Source: Brachynemurus nebulosus | Taxonomy: Eukaryota > Arthropoda > Insecta > Neuroptera > Myrmeleontidae | NCBI GenBank assembly: GCA_035578155.1 | Contig: JAPWDM010000077.1 | Location: 62,001-126,000, forward strand | Direction: 5' to 3' | Length of the DNA stretch: 64,000 bases | Part shown: one piece after another, positions 14,106 to 26,422 of the stretch | Layout of the letters: every line of letters starts with the position of its first letter | Numbering within the stretch: the first letter of the stretch is position 1 | Translations under genes and position numbers: made by a program | The notes under the pieces: model-generated | What the model saw: only the letters and a program-made list of their open reading frames with translations | Database searches by the model: none | Told to the model about the DNA's origin: nothing

Positions 14106-15779
14106 AAAGAAGCTGACTAGATGATGATCTGCATGCGCACAATCACCATCTTCATAGTCTCACTCTCACATAAACCTAAGCACTCACCATAGCACCGTAG
14201 AAAAATAGTCTTAGGCAGATCCTTGTACCCGTTCGTATCTAGGCTCGCTCTTATAGTCGACAGTATAGCAAGTAAAATGGTATGACTGCCATTATCAGAC
14301 CTTATTATTTCGACAGTGCATAGTCACATATCATAGAACTCTACGATTATGCCTGTCCTCATCTTTTCTCATCTGTATCTAACACCTTTTCCACCGTTCC
14401 TTTCATACGCTGCTTCTTTCTCCCCTCCTCTCATCCAGTACAATCTACTTCCTTTTGTCTTCCTCACTGCTGGATTCTTCCTCACTCTGTTCCTATTGTC
14501 GTTATCGTTTGAGCCAATATTCTGAAGAATGGAGAGAGTAGCTTCTTTGTAGTCAAACCATCTATACGTTATCTTTCTTCTGGAATAAAATGATCTTGCT
14601 GATAGACCCTGTTCCTGTGCTTTCCATAAGCACTTCCTTCATTCCCTTTAGCAGGAGTCCAAGCGTTCCTCTGCACCACAACCACCACGATCAACACTTT
14701 TGTCAGAGTCGACAACACCGCACACCCTTCGCTTTACACCAGAGTTTCTCTCCTCTTTGTTGTAATTCTGCTGACTTGGCGCTGATAATCATCTTCTTGT
14801 ACCTAGTATCTCTTCGTGGTACAGGATCGGCAAAGTGCTATTGAGATCCAGCTGCTTCTCAGAAGGGGTATGTGTCACTGCGACCAGATCACAAGGTGAG
14901 AGTGTGGGGTGAAGAGGATTCTCAGAGACAAAGGAAGTCGATGTGTCTCTCTAACAGCATCTATCATCTCTGATACATCACTATCACTCACTGCTGTCTG
15001 TGCGTCCAAATACTGAGTGTGTTAGATCAGACTATGATCCTGTTGCTTGCATGTGACCTCGATATAAATGTCATAACTTGAGATTTAGTTTGTAATGATA
15101 ATTGTTATAGTGCTTACGATCTTAATCTAGCTCTGTCTGTCTCTGATCATCTATACTACTACTCTCTAGCAGGCCCTACAATCTCCTACGAGTATTTCGT
15201 ACCTTTACACTTCCACAGTACCTTTGTAAAGCTGTTGCGACGATGCTGTGTACCTTGTCTTGCCTTACCAGTACTTTCTGACTACAAGAGCTGTTCTAGC
15301 ATCACTCTAGATACCTATGGTGCTATAAATCACTGTGTGAAGCCACAACTCACACTCTCTCCTTCTGTCAAGGATGGATATGTGTAGGGGCTTTCTTCAT
15401 GTCGCAGCACTGGAGCTCACAAAGAGTGTGTTGTTTCGATGATAAAAGAGTAGTAGGGACTGTATACAATGCCAAGTTCTTTTGGTTCTTGCGTACAGCC
15501 GGAGATCCTAGATATATGTTGGTACACACCGGTATTCGCCCCGAGGTGATATCTGAGTCTATGTCAACTTCAGCCACTACACTCTCCTAGTGTGCTGTCT
15601 TGTAACGATGATAGAGGTGTGGGCTGAACAGAAGGGCAGTCTGCTGCTGCACCGAAATAACGACCAAGGTTGTTCACTGATCTGCTTGTGACCTTAGATA
15701 GCTGTTCTCTTGTTGCTCATAAAGTCACTGTATGTCTTATAGATGCTTCATTAATGGCTCATATTCTCAAGCCTCTCTC
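14106..15779. other. no gene recognised
   Basis: There are only short ORFs. A short minus-strand piece (15368-15577, 69 codons) contains GRIPVCTNIYLGSPAV but has no start context and no motif. I see nothing else to report. Confidence 0.5.
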
Positions 15780-16043
15780 TCATTGCCTGGGTATGGATCC
15801 AGAGTGGTCTTTCAGTAGCAAAGTATAACCAGGTCTTGCTCGTTTATTGATCACAATTATCCTTTTATCTCTTTTTCCACTCTCAAGACCATCCAATAGC
15901 CGCCTCCTCTTAGAACCGACCTTCTGACATAGACAGATCAAGGCTTTCTCCTTCCCATTGGCCTTTTCTGCTGTAGGCAACAACTTGCCTGTGGTATGAA
16001 TACTTATGCCATGAATCTGGTGTGAAGGCTTCTCTGACAACAT
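15780..16043 (-). pseudogene. basic coding-like fragment, minus strand
   Basis: An 87-codon open stretch whose second half is strongly basic (KVGSKRRRLLDGLESGKRDKR, then INKRARPGYTLLLKDHSG). It has a typical protein composition but no match I recognise and no plausible start motif. It is probably a surviving piece of a decayed gene, though a small genuine gene is possible. Confidence 0.3.
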
Positions 16044-16973
16044 ACATAGAGTGTCACAGTTCTTCGTATTGTTCTGTCCTTACATCTGATCATCTTTGTC
16101 ATAATGCTAGGTATTTGACTTTGCTGGTGAATCTATCAAAAGCAAGCTATCATCACCTTCCTTATCTCCAGCCTTACAAGGCTTCGGTCTTGTTCTGTTT
16201 GCCCATTGTGGTACTGTGAAACATATCATACTTCTTGCTATTGCTGACATATATTACGATTTCATTTATTGATTGATATCTAGCAGTGGGTATAGTAAGT
16301 CTTTCATGGCTGGTCTCAAGATAAGATCACGCTGCTTATTATCAACCCAGCCCTGTGGTTTAATGTGGCCGATCTAGATATCCTACACCGCTCCCTTGGG
16401 ATTGTTCTCTCTGGTGTTCTTGCCTATAGAGGTGGGTGTGGCTGTCGATAGCAGTGAGACAGAAGTGCTTTTGTCGTAGCAGTCTCACCCACTGCGTAGG
16501 TTGCACAGCGTTATGTGAGACATTTGGTTGTCTGGTAAGACTATAGATACGGCTTGGGTGCTCACCCCAACCGGAGTTAGCCTCCCTTCTCGTGTTCCAA
16601 GCCCGTAGACTATAAATACTAGACCGATAGTAACGATGAATAATTATGACCCTTTAACCAGTTCATTCCCTGTATTCTCAACATCTCGTTGAATTACTAA
16701 TTTTACCTGGATATGGTTCTATTGCTCTTCGTAACACGTGCATGGCAAACCTTGCTCTTACAGCTTATAGAAACCTATCTACGGCTCGTATCATTTCTGA
16801 CCTTACTGTTATAGACCATATTATATCTATCTTATATTTTCAGGCATACTCCCTTATGTGTTGGCGACTTTCGACACGTACTAAAACACGTGTCAACTAG
16901 TGCTGTCGAGAACTTACACTTGAGCCTAGTGATAACAAGACAACTCAGGTAACATTCTGCTGAGACTCACAAA

Positions 16974-17519
16974 ATGTATTACAGGCTGTACTCGGCCTCC
17001 ATAGCCGTGTTTGGATCCACTGAAATCATAGCAAGGCTTAACAACGAGACAACACGGCTGAGAGAAGAGAACGCTGCTTTGAAGACTGAGATTGAAGAGA
17101 AGGGTGTGGAGATACAGTCACTGAAAGCAGAGATTGAAAGGCATCAAAGCTTAGACAATAATCTGGTAGAATGCTACAACCTCTGCTCCTCCTCCACAGT
17201 TACCACTAATACTCTAGAAGGCGGGGCTGAGAAAGAAAGCAAACCAAAAATGCCTCGAAAAGAAGTAGAGTATGGAGGTGAGGTCGCTTGCGGTATACTT
17301 AGATACTTTTTATGACATACTCATGCGGTCTTATAGGTATAAGAAGTTTCCATTGCAGGACATTCGTAAGTGCCTTTCGGTTCTTCTGACTGTCCTCCTC
17401 TTGATGTTATGGCATTTGTAATGAAGAGACTTGAGGAGCTAGGCAAGTGCCACATCACAAGCGAGGAAAAAGATAGGCTCATGCCCGACTTGTTGTCCAA
17501 AAAGTGGCCCTATTTATGA
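16974..17519 (+). pseudogene. short coiled-coil ORF with frame breaks
   Basis: The ATG at 16974 opens 113 codons. Residues 20-60 form a clear parallel coiled coil of leucine-zipper type (IIARLNNETTRLREENAALK followed by IQSLKAEIERH). It ends at 17315, but coding-like sequence continues: YKKFPLQDIRKCL near 17340-17375, then after another shift DVMAFVMKRLEELGKCHI and TSEEKDRLMPDLLSKKW, ending at TGA 17517-17519. Two frame changes are needed to join the three pieces. A 59-base GTGAGG...TTATAG stretch at the first break could be an intron, but the second break has no equally good solution. No family is recognised. It could be a bZIP-like or tethering factor. Confidence 0.45.
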
Positions 17520-18506
17520 GAATAAAACAAGATAGACTGCATTTTTAGCCTAAAAGGAAACAGCTGCGGTAGTCGAGTCTTATAAAAGAGTACTAGCACC
17601 ATTGTAATACGTTGGTGCAAGTCTGAATAACCGGTATCTACAATGTGCTTAAGAGTTTGCAGGCTGCACCGGGAGATCAGGATAGTGTAAAAGCTCTTTG
17701 TGATTCTTACAAGTGGCGCTTGCTGTGGGCTTCCGAGAAATAAGACTCGGCGGCTATTTCGTAAATGCACACACATAATGCTTTTTCTTATGGTACACAA
17801 AAAAGCTGAATGTTAGGATGGCACTGGCCATGCTTGTATATTGGTCCAGCATTTGTCAATGTTTTCACGCCCATACTGGCTTCTACTGTCTCATTAGTCT
17901 GCTCACTCTCAGCAGGGTGCTTCATGGCTTTTCCATCCTGTCGACCCTCACTCTTTCTGTTCCAATCTCAATCTATACTTTAGACAAGGGTAATCACGTA
18001 AAGCTGTCAGCAACCACTCAGTATGATTCTCATCATGATGCCTGTCTGTGATTCTGATATCTGTCAGGCTTGTAAGAATGCATAGCTGTTCAGAGTATAA
18101 AATAGAACGACAACTCATCCTTGACGTGTTTCTGTCTCTCAGGCTTGTTCTGATTGTTTTGAACAATATGGTTGATATCTACTTGTACACTCAGACTGCT
18201 TACTTCCTTTCCCTCCTTTGTATGTGGTCCCTGACATTTCTCTAAGTCTAGCTGTGAACTCACCGTGACACCATCCATCCACAATCCTCCTTAAGACGCA
18301 TTCTACATACTCGTACTGTCTTACTTTGTATTGTACCTGTGATAATGACTACCTATAGTCTAAATACCAGTCCTCAGCTTTCTGTGGATTTTATCTAACA
18401 CTTCTGGATAATCACTGTCATTAACCTGAACTCATGTCATATCTATATCCTCCTGACGAGCTGAATAACACATACATAAATATGGTGTCGTTGAGTTGTA
18501 CTCGAT
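17520..18506. other. intergenic, nothing recognised
   Basis: Short ORFs on both strands only; the 77- and 72-codon ORFs at 17818-18166 overlap on opposite strands. It lies downstream of the gene ending at 18507. Confidence 0.5.
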
Positions 18507-21286
18507 TTATTGGTCGTTATTCTCTTCTGAGTGCTCCTGAACAGTAGAGCACACTGTCAAAGTATGGAAACCACAGATGTTACTCTGCACTGCTTGTTCC
18601 CAGTAGTAAGCTTGTCTCAGTAAGATACCAGTGGTTGTTCCTTTGTCAGCTTCAGGCATAGTATAGCTAGCCAAGAAGACCATGTTGAGGTAATCGTGGA
18701 GATATACTTTCAACTTTAGACTGTCACTGCTAAGATTAGACTTGATCTTTTCGAAAACCTCCCAGTAATCGAAGACTAGTTGTTTTATCCCTTCAGAGTT
18801 CTCATTGTAGACACTTGGCTTCCAAGACTCACCAACTGTCCTATCTTTATCCTTGTAAATGTGCAGTTCTTTCACGGCAGTCAGTACTGGTAAGTTCTTC
18901 TCCTTAGCATATTCCTGTAGGTTTCTGAAATGCTTCTCCATAATTTCCAGCTTCTCTACTTTCAACCTGATTAGTTGTTCATATCTTCTTTCCTGGTACC
19001 TGAATCTCCCTAGTAGAGACATCCTTCTGAGACTGAATGAGATGCTTGGCTTTTCTCCTGGGTCGGTTGGTACAAGTTCAGGAGTAAAAACAATCTTGCG
19101 CTGGCACGTAGTCTTGAATATGTAGCTGACAGAGATCTTGACTGAATCGCTAGTCTCTTTTCGTGCCTCTAGCTTTTCTTCAAGCCTAGTAATCAATCGC
19201 TTTGCTGATTGCATACCAGCCCTAGCTTTATGGTCCGTACCACCAGTCAAGTAGTGAAGAAAGTCTAGATCCTTCGTCTCTGTCTCAATCTCCTTTTGTA
19301 TCAATATAACTGTCTTTCCCTCTAGCAGCTTATCCATAACGATGTCGTTGTGATCTGCAAAGCAATCGAGTATACAACTATCGGCTCTTATCTCTATGGA
19401 ACTGCAGCTTTGACATTTTTGCAAGAACTCTTTCGTCAATTCGTGTATCTGGTCTATTGTCTTATGCCTGGCATCTGTTGGTTTTTCAGGGCTGTTGAGA
19501 GAACAAGGAACTGTTTCTGAAGTCCTATCCTCCCTCACTTCTATATCTTCTGAACCTGGAGTAACGGTTCTTGCTCTTCCATACCTGTTTTTAAAACAAC
19601 ATAGATCTTTATAGTATATCTTAAGACTAGTCCTATGTGTAAATTGTAAGTTGTCAAGCCTTGCTACTGAATATCTAGAACTCTTCCTGTGTTCCTCAAG
19701 CGCGCTCTCTGCAGACTCCTTTAGAAGAGAAGTAGTATCCAAAACATTCTTAGCATCAGGGCGTACGCATCTAGGCCTCCTTGTCTCGCTTATTAAGCAT
19801 TGGTGCTCCACGATCTTTATGTCCAGAAGGTGGAGAAACTTAAAGAGTGCTTTTCTTTGTTCCTGAAGCCAACTTCCACATGTGACAACAGAACAGACAT
19901 AGTCATAATCCTCTGGATCCTCAGGCATGTGTAAGTAGAGAACGTCGTTCTTGTTTGCACCACTCACACAATACAAGTAGTCACTTCATATGCTTCAACA
20001 GCTCTAAGGCTATGATCCAATCTAGTATCTTACACACTGCTATTTTGGATAGGTCAGTGAGCAGAGGGATGGCTGCCTTGATTCTAGTATTTCCAAGACT
20101 CCATGTCTTAGTGATACTATGTACGAGTGTTAGGTCATTCACATTGCTAAGCCAGTCCTTTGGTATTTTACCAGCTTCACGGCTGTGCAGAAGCATGAGT
20201 TCGACACCATTATCATTACTACCTTTCTTCTTATTCTCTGATTCCTTATTAGTAAGAATATGCATCAATCCTATCTCAGGCAACATTCTTTGCAGAAGGT
20301 TACCCTTGTCGCCTTGATATATGAGCACTGCTTTTCTTACAACATGAATCCAGCCCGTCACCTTTGTTAACCGCTCATTGATAGTTCTTATGAGTATTCC
20401 GAAGTGTTCTGTATCACCTCGCTCTGCTTGCAAAAGTACCCATCGGTACACTTCTACCCAAAATCTCTCAAATGGTGTACTCAGATCTTTATCGACAGTC
20501 GTATTGCCTTCCCTCTCAATCATCTCACATACATACTCGATGTCCTTACTCACATCCCTCTGTTCCTGTCTCTCACACTCTGGTGGGCATAAAGCACAAA
20601 GGATACCACGTAACGCCTCTTCAAATGTCATTTTCTGGCTTGCGATAAGAGTCATAACTTCCATGATATTCCACTCACTTTCTGGTATCTCGTCCCTAGT
20701 ACTCACCTGGATCATACTGCGGCTGTCGTCCGGTAGGTTTGATTCATATAAGCTCGTTTCTTCCAGCATCTTGTCTAGTGATGTCATGTGTTGATATGAT
20801 CGGTTTTCATCAACTCTTCTCCTTTGCGTCTTTGACTGGCCTCACTCTGGACATTTTTTATTTCACATGGTGCTTCTGGTGTAGAGCTATGGCTTGTACT
20901 TGGCACTGTACTGATTCTCAGACACGATCGGCTGTCTCTCGTTTGGACCTTATGTTTGCTGAATGAAGTAGAGGCTTGGCACACAACACTGGCTGCGGAT
21001 CGATCAACAGCTCCGGTAGTCCTTCTAGGTAACCCGCGGGGGTTGTTCTCGTCAGACTAGAGTGTCTCATTACCCAAGCCAGCAATATCGAACTCCGCTG
21101 GATGATAGTAGGGATTTGGACGAGGTAAGATAGGCACATGAGTCGCGCCAAATTTATTGCCATGCATAACTATCACTCGTTTCGGATGTAGCCGTTTCTC
21201 CCTTCTTCATTTTACCTCCATCACTTGCTGTATCATTTCCAAACACCAATGAAGATCCGAGCAAACAGTTCGAGTAAATTTCTCAT
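18507..21286 (-). pseudogene. large secreted-type protein gene, broken (locus B)
   Basis: Two long minus-strand ORFs, 19981-20787 (268 codons) and 18507-19976 (489 codons), read end to end but in different frames. The first ends ELLKHMK-stop. Skipping one base at AAG-T-GAC continues as DYLYCVSGANKNDVLYLHMPED. Upstream, coding-like pieces continue in other frames: FGATHVPILPRPNPYYHPAE near 21150, a TAG near 21060, and NDTASDGGKMKKGETATSE near 21210. They lead to an ATG at 21286 with CCCC just before it and a hydrophobic leader, MRNLLELFARIFIGVW. I infer one ancestral gene of about 920 codons with at least four breaks. The protein is hydrophilic and helical, with charged stretches near the C-terminus, and has no recognised family. 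If the leader is real, the product was secreted. The 489-codon part has no ATG at its 5' end, so it is unlikely to be an independent gene. Confidence 0.65.
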
Positions 21287-21287
21287 T

Positions 21288-21291
21288 GGGG
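21288..21291 (-). promoter_or_regulatory. CCC-like start-site motif, locus B
   Basis: CCCC lies one base upstream of ATG 21286 on the minus strand. The motif supports placing the original start here, in front of a hydrophobic leader, rather than at ATG 20787. Confidence 0.5.
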
Positions 21292-21299
21292 CATGATTA

Positions 21300-22323
21300 G
21301 AGGGACATTTTATGAGCTTTCAGGTGGATGTCAAAAGATTATTTATCTTAACCCAGGTACTCCCTTCATCATCCCAGGCTCTGATGCAGCGCATCTAGAT
21401 TCTAATCATCTGACACAGCACCCTTGTGACAATCTCTTCCTGTATTCTTTGAGAATGTGCAGATAGTTACAGACAGTATTAACGGGAGTGTATCTGAGGT
21501 AGTCACAACAGAATGTAAAACAAAGGCTTACCAGAGATTGCAGTATGTGATGATACTCAGTCGCCACTGAGATGGTACAGGGAGGCCACTAAATGGCTGT
21601 AATAGCTTGAATCATGATATACATTGACTACCTAATTGCTCCTGTTATCAGTCGTAGCAATATAAAACTGCATAGTCGGCCTCCTGTACCTCTTTGGTTA
21701 TCTGTCTTATGATACCGTATCCAACTCACAATAAGATTCAGAAAACTTGCCACTTAGTAGCACTCTATCGTTCGCTCTAGCATTTGGTCTTATGTCTTAG
21801 AACCAGAATTACTCCCGTCTTCTACCCAGCCTATGACGTTTACACCAAAAAGTACAATGCGTTCTGATAAAACTTCAATTAGCTACTGATCCTTTCTAGT
21901 TGTGTCAGCAGTCTTCGTAAAAGTACAGCGATTTACAGCTCAGAAAGTGATACGCACATACTGTGCTGAGTACCCTCCATACTGTGCAACAAACATGGGA
22001 TTCCGATGGAATGCAAATGTGGGAGTGTTTCAAACCTCCATAAGATTACAACTGGCTCCTATTCTACCTCTGTAACGCTCACACTTCTTCACTGAGTAAT
22101 CTGCAAGTCACAGACCAGACATACTCATAGTGCCAGCAACAACCTGCTTCATTCAACCATAGTCAGCTTCTCATCCCAAATGGTTATGAAAAAGAAAAGT
22201 ACAAATAAAGTAGTCTATACTCCTCCATAACCTCTGCAGAAACTCATTTATTGCACTTTAGATCCACAGTAGCAGCACCACCTATGTATATGCAAAATTT
22301 TATCTTTGAAAGCGGCGGACTGT
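21300..22323. other. intergenic spacer between loci A and B
   Basis: About 1 kb with no ORF over 60 codons and no motif I recognise. It holds the downstream flank of locus A (stop at 22324) and the upstream flank of locus B. Confidence 0.6.
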
Positions 22324-24536
22324 TCAGCAGTCACTCGCCTGAAGAGCATCTGAGAGATACTGTTCGTAAGAAAGGTTGATTGGCACGTTCGAGCCTCCCT
22401 CGACTCCAACAGTACCAGGCCTTTCCTTGTAGAGATCCTTGATGGTATCTGACAAGCCTTGCGGAATGTCTCCTGGTTGACATTCTTTGATATTGAAGAC
22501 TAGCGAGTGCTTTCGGTGGAAAAGGGAAACCCTTGAGAATTCGAATGTGATTGATTGTTTACCAAATACCATCTCAAAGCACTCAAATCCTAGAATGGAA
22601 GCAAGGTAGTCAGTTACCATCGTTATGTTCTCTTCTGATCGATTAATTCTCATATCACTCTCAAGCATCTTTGTTTCCTTTACTTTCTGAAGACCCCGAA
22701 GCCAGTAAGTCGCCCAGCCCTCTAATTTGTTCATGTCAAGTTCCAAAGGCGACAAGCTAAACTTGAGCCTGAGATTGCCAAGACCCCGCGTGCTTTCTTG
22801 GACCTTCGATAGTATCATAAGTAAGCTCACAATGTCTTCTGTTACGTTGTCCTGTTGTGACTTTCCCTCGATGAAATCGATACAATGGTTCCTTTCTATA
22901 ACAGCGATCTCAAAAGTGATCGCAAAAAATCCAACCATAGATGCAATTTCACCAGGACTAATTTTTCGATTAGAATCGTCAAGGCTGGATTCGGTTCTTC
23001 CCTCCAAAGGCAAAAAAGCGCAGTATCTTAAACATTTAAATCGACCCCTTTTTGTATAGTCATCCACGATATGCTTAATGATGTGAAAGTTCATACCTGA
23101 ACCTTCTCTCATCATCACTTCTATGCATCCTTTTGCTTTGTACGGACAGCAGCTTTCTTTCGTTTTTAAATTCGCAACCTGGTTGTTGTCACCATAATTC
23201 TTGTACAGGTCAATTCGGTTGCTGGTGTGCAAGCCGTACTTGGGTAATGACCTATCGAGGAAGTGAACGTCATCTTGATAGTATCTGATCGACATCCTGT
23301 GCTCTTTCATAACATTCAGGTACAACAGCCACATAACTGTAAAACGGAATGGATCATTCGTCAATTTCTTCAACTCACTTATTTCGACGTTAAACCGTAC
23401 AGTCTGAGAACGATTCTCTCCTTGCTCAACACAACCTTTGAGAGTTTCAGCGATCCTAGCATGCAGCTTCTCAGCGATACTCCTTTCTATAAAGTCCGTC
23501 TTGGCTTGACCTTCTCTCATATGTACGAGCTTATAGCTCATTCTAGATTCACGGACTCGGCTTCCTGTTATCCCTCTCCAGAGTCTTCGTATACGACTTC
23601 CGCTCTTCGAAGTGTTCCTCTTGAATGCCACGCCAAGCAACTCTAGGCTGCATGCGAGCTCATCATGGAAATCAGCTACTGGATCTGGTGGACTTCCTTG
23701 CGGGGCGTTGGAACGATCAATTGCTATACAGAGTGGGCGTCTATAGCATGCACTGTAACGCTTCTCATCATACCATGTCAAGACTGTCTTCATAAATGCA
23801 CTCAGAAATAATGGAGTCTCTAAGATTTTGGCGTTGAAGAAACCGGCAAACACCTCCTTACCTGCCTCTATCCAGGACCTTTGTGAGGGACCACGTCGAA
23901 CAGAGAAAAGGGCTCGCTCTTAATTTCCAAGAGCTTTGACACACTTGAACAAGTACCAACAGTAGTAAAAGAACATTCCCTGAGCAGTCTTCGCAGGATT
24001 ACCATGGTCAGCAGAATGTCATTCAGTTCCCTTTCCAGCACCTCAGTAGGAATGTAAGCAAAGACCTCCTTGTAGTTGATAAACATAAAGTCCATGAAGC
24101 ACTTGATTCTCGCCACGGCCCTGCCTACTTCCCACTCACCTATAACTTCGCTGCCATCGATGATTGGGTATGTGTCCACCGCTATCGCCTTTTTACCAGC
24201 CCCCAATAAGAACTCCTTCAACCTAAACTGGCTCAGCATCTTAGCTATTTTGCTTTTCACTTCCACTTTCTCAGGGCCTGATGGTATGCAAATGCTATCG
24301 AGTAGGTATTTGTGCCTAAGTATGTCGAAGAGTCCTTGCTCGCGGCAGTAGTTCGCCATATCAAGCATAATTTTAGATTGTTGCCTGTAACGCCGCAACA
24401 CTGGATTGTTGATAAAATCCATGGCATTCGATGGGCTCTTCCACGCAGTCGCTGGTACCATACGGTCTCCTGCACCATCATTCGTCGTTCGGGTTCCTAC
24501 CACTAGGCACACAGAGACGACCGCGAAAATTTTCAT
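22324..24536 (-). pseudogene. large secreted-type protein gene with one frameshift (locus A)
   Basis: ATG 24536 is directly preceded by CCCACCC and begins a signal peptide (MKIFAVVSVCLVVGTRTTND). The first ORF runs 222 codons to TAG at 23868-23870. A -1 shift around GGTCCTGGATAG continues as SWIEAGKEVFAGFFNAKIL through a further 509 codons to 22324. The combined product is about 735 residues. It has no other membrane segment, several Cys residues (ESCCPYKAKGC) and many charged residues. The downstream ORF has no ATG near its start (first codon GTG), which argues for one broken gene rather than two genes. Apart from the single break the frame is clean, so this is recent inactivation, a sequencing error or programmed frameshifting. 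The family is not recognised. A retrotransposon fragment ends 175 bases upstream of the start. Confidence 0.7.
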
Positions 24537-24543
24537 GGGTGGG
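24537..24543 (-). promoter_or_regulatory. CCC-like start-site motif, locus A
   Basis: CCCACCC immediately abuts ATG 24536. It decides the start over the upstream in-frame ATG at 24581, which would add 15 residues in front of the signal peptide. Confidence 0.6.
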
Positions 24544-24711
24544 ATCAGAAAGTGTTCTTTGTGATATATATGTAAGTGCAATAAAGATCAATATCTTCAT
24601 TAAGTATTACCTAGTTACCGAGTTCTTCCTGATCTATATGTTCTTTGCAAACCATATTGACTCAATGTTTAGGCCTATAGATACCAGAAAACCATTATGC
24701 CTCTTACTGTG

Positions 24712-26422
24712 TGTGCTTTGCATGGATCCGTTAAGCCGAAAGCTTAACGGTAACTATCCTATTGTTAGTTGCCATGCAAAGAGCAATAGCTTCGGTGTCA
24801 ACCACCTACTCTTTATTGATGACCTGAAGCTATTCGCAGAGAGTGATGAGACCATGGTGGCTCTGGTCAAAGAGACTAAGAGGTTCATGAGCGCTGTTGG
24901 CCTTGACCTGAACAGGGACAAGTCGGCTACAAACGTGAGAGTTTGTGCCGAGGATGCGAGGCTGCTTGAGGGACTTGACGGGTACAAGTACCTCGGCATA
25001 GTAGAAGACAGCTCGAGTCGCCTCTCTAGCGACACATTCGAGCAGGTGAGAAAAGAGCTCTTAGCGCGAGTTGAGAGCTTATGCAAGACAAGGTTGTATA
25101 GTAAGAATTTATTCAGGGCTATCAACGAGTATGCTATCTCACTCGTCAACTACTATGTCGGAGTCCTCAAGCTAGAGCCAGAAGCATTCGGGAGACTGGA
25201 CAAAGAGATTCGCGGGGCATTGATAAAACACGGCATCCACAAACAGCCTTCCTGCAAGGAGCGGCTGTATATGCCCCGCAGTCAGTTCGGACGAGGTCTG
25301 CATAGTGTCGAGCACAAGTCTGAGCTCATGCTAGCGAGCCTCTTCTATACGCTCTCGGAATCTAAGAACTCATCGGCAAGGAGAGCAGCCATCCTGAACC
25401 AGGAGGAAGAAGACAAGACCCATCTGGCATTGATTATCCCTTACCTAAGGAACAAGTACAAGCTTGAGGGAATGGTAGACACCAAGACAATCAAGAATTC
25501 TCAGCAACGCCTGTTAAGTAGCGAGATCATGACTCGTGAACTTCACAAACGGCTACACATGGCGTGTGAGAATGAGCTGGTTGATGTGTCAACCTCCTCT
25601 GCTTGGTTGAAACACGGGACTATCGGTGCTAGAGAGGAGGCTGCTCTCTGTGCGCTACAGGACAGAAACATTTTCATGGGAAAGACCACGAGGTGCCCAC
25701 ACTGCTCAGGAGCGAACAAAACAGTCGATCATCTGGCATCTCGCTGCGACCGACTACTATCACATGAGTACACCGAGAGGCACAACGATGTGCTGAGATC
25801 TATACACCTGGCCGTGTGTAGACAATACGGAATCACGAAGAACAGACACATCAGGAAACACTCGGTGCAGCAGGTGATACTCACAGAGGATGTCGAGATC
25901 CGCGTTGATACTCGCACCAAGACTAACGTCAAGGTGCAGTACAACCGACCCGACATTGTAGTCTTTGACAAGAAGCGCAGTGAGATCACGATAATTGAGA
26001 TAGGCATAACAAGCCAGGATCGGCTACATAAGGTTGAGACAGAGAAGAAGCGCAAGTATGACTTACTTGCGAACGAGCTAGGGCTAATATACAAGAGCTC
26101 AACTAAGATCGTACCGTACGTCATGACAAGAAACAGTGCTGTAACTAAGTACCACAACCGGTATGAGAAGATGCTGGGTATTTCTCATAACATCCATGCG
26201 TACATCCAGTCACGAGTTCTCAGGAAAACACTTGAGAGGATATCTGTCCTTCGACCGGCGACGAGGAACCGAAGACTTGGGAGAAACTCTCGGGGAAACG
26301 GTGACGGGTTGAACGAACAAACACAACATGTACTAGTGGTGATTGCCAGAATGGCAAGCAGGTCAAGCTACTGCAGTTTAACAACAATGCATGTAAGAGA
26401 ATATGACCTTCTAATAAATATT
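24712..26422 (+). mobile_element. 5'-truncated RLE-type non-LTR retrotransposon copy
   Basis: From TGTGCTTTGCATGG at about 24712 to CTTCTAATAAATA at about 26422 this matches, nearly base for base, the 3' half of the full element at 37796-41300, in opposite orientation. It encodes VLCMDPLSRKLNGNYPIVSC, the catalytic LLFIDDLKLFAE, the CPHCSGANKTVDHLASRC zinc knuckle and RPDIVVFDKKR...ITIIEIGITSQ of the endonuclease. The motif A and B parts of the reverse transcriptase are missing. Near the C-terminus (about 26240) an indel shifts the frame, so the end differs from the full copy. About a dozen residue differences over some 500 codons indicate a young insertion. The frame happens to stay open upstream to 24431, but that part is antisense to the start of locus A and is not element sequence. 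Classic 5' truncation from target-primed reverse transcription. Confidence 0.93.

Noticed and set aside
16530..16610. tRNA or small RNA from the GGCTTGG...CCAAGCC hairpin
   Set aside because: The long stem is present, but no tRNA arms, B box or known RNA motif could be placed.
24431..24711. N-terminal extension of the truncated reverse transcriptase ORF
   Set aside because: It is antisense to the signal-peptide start of locus A and absent from the full element, so the open frame is chance.
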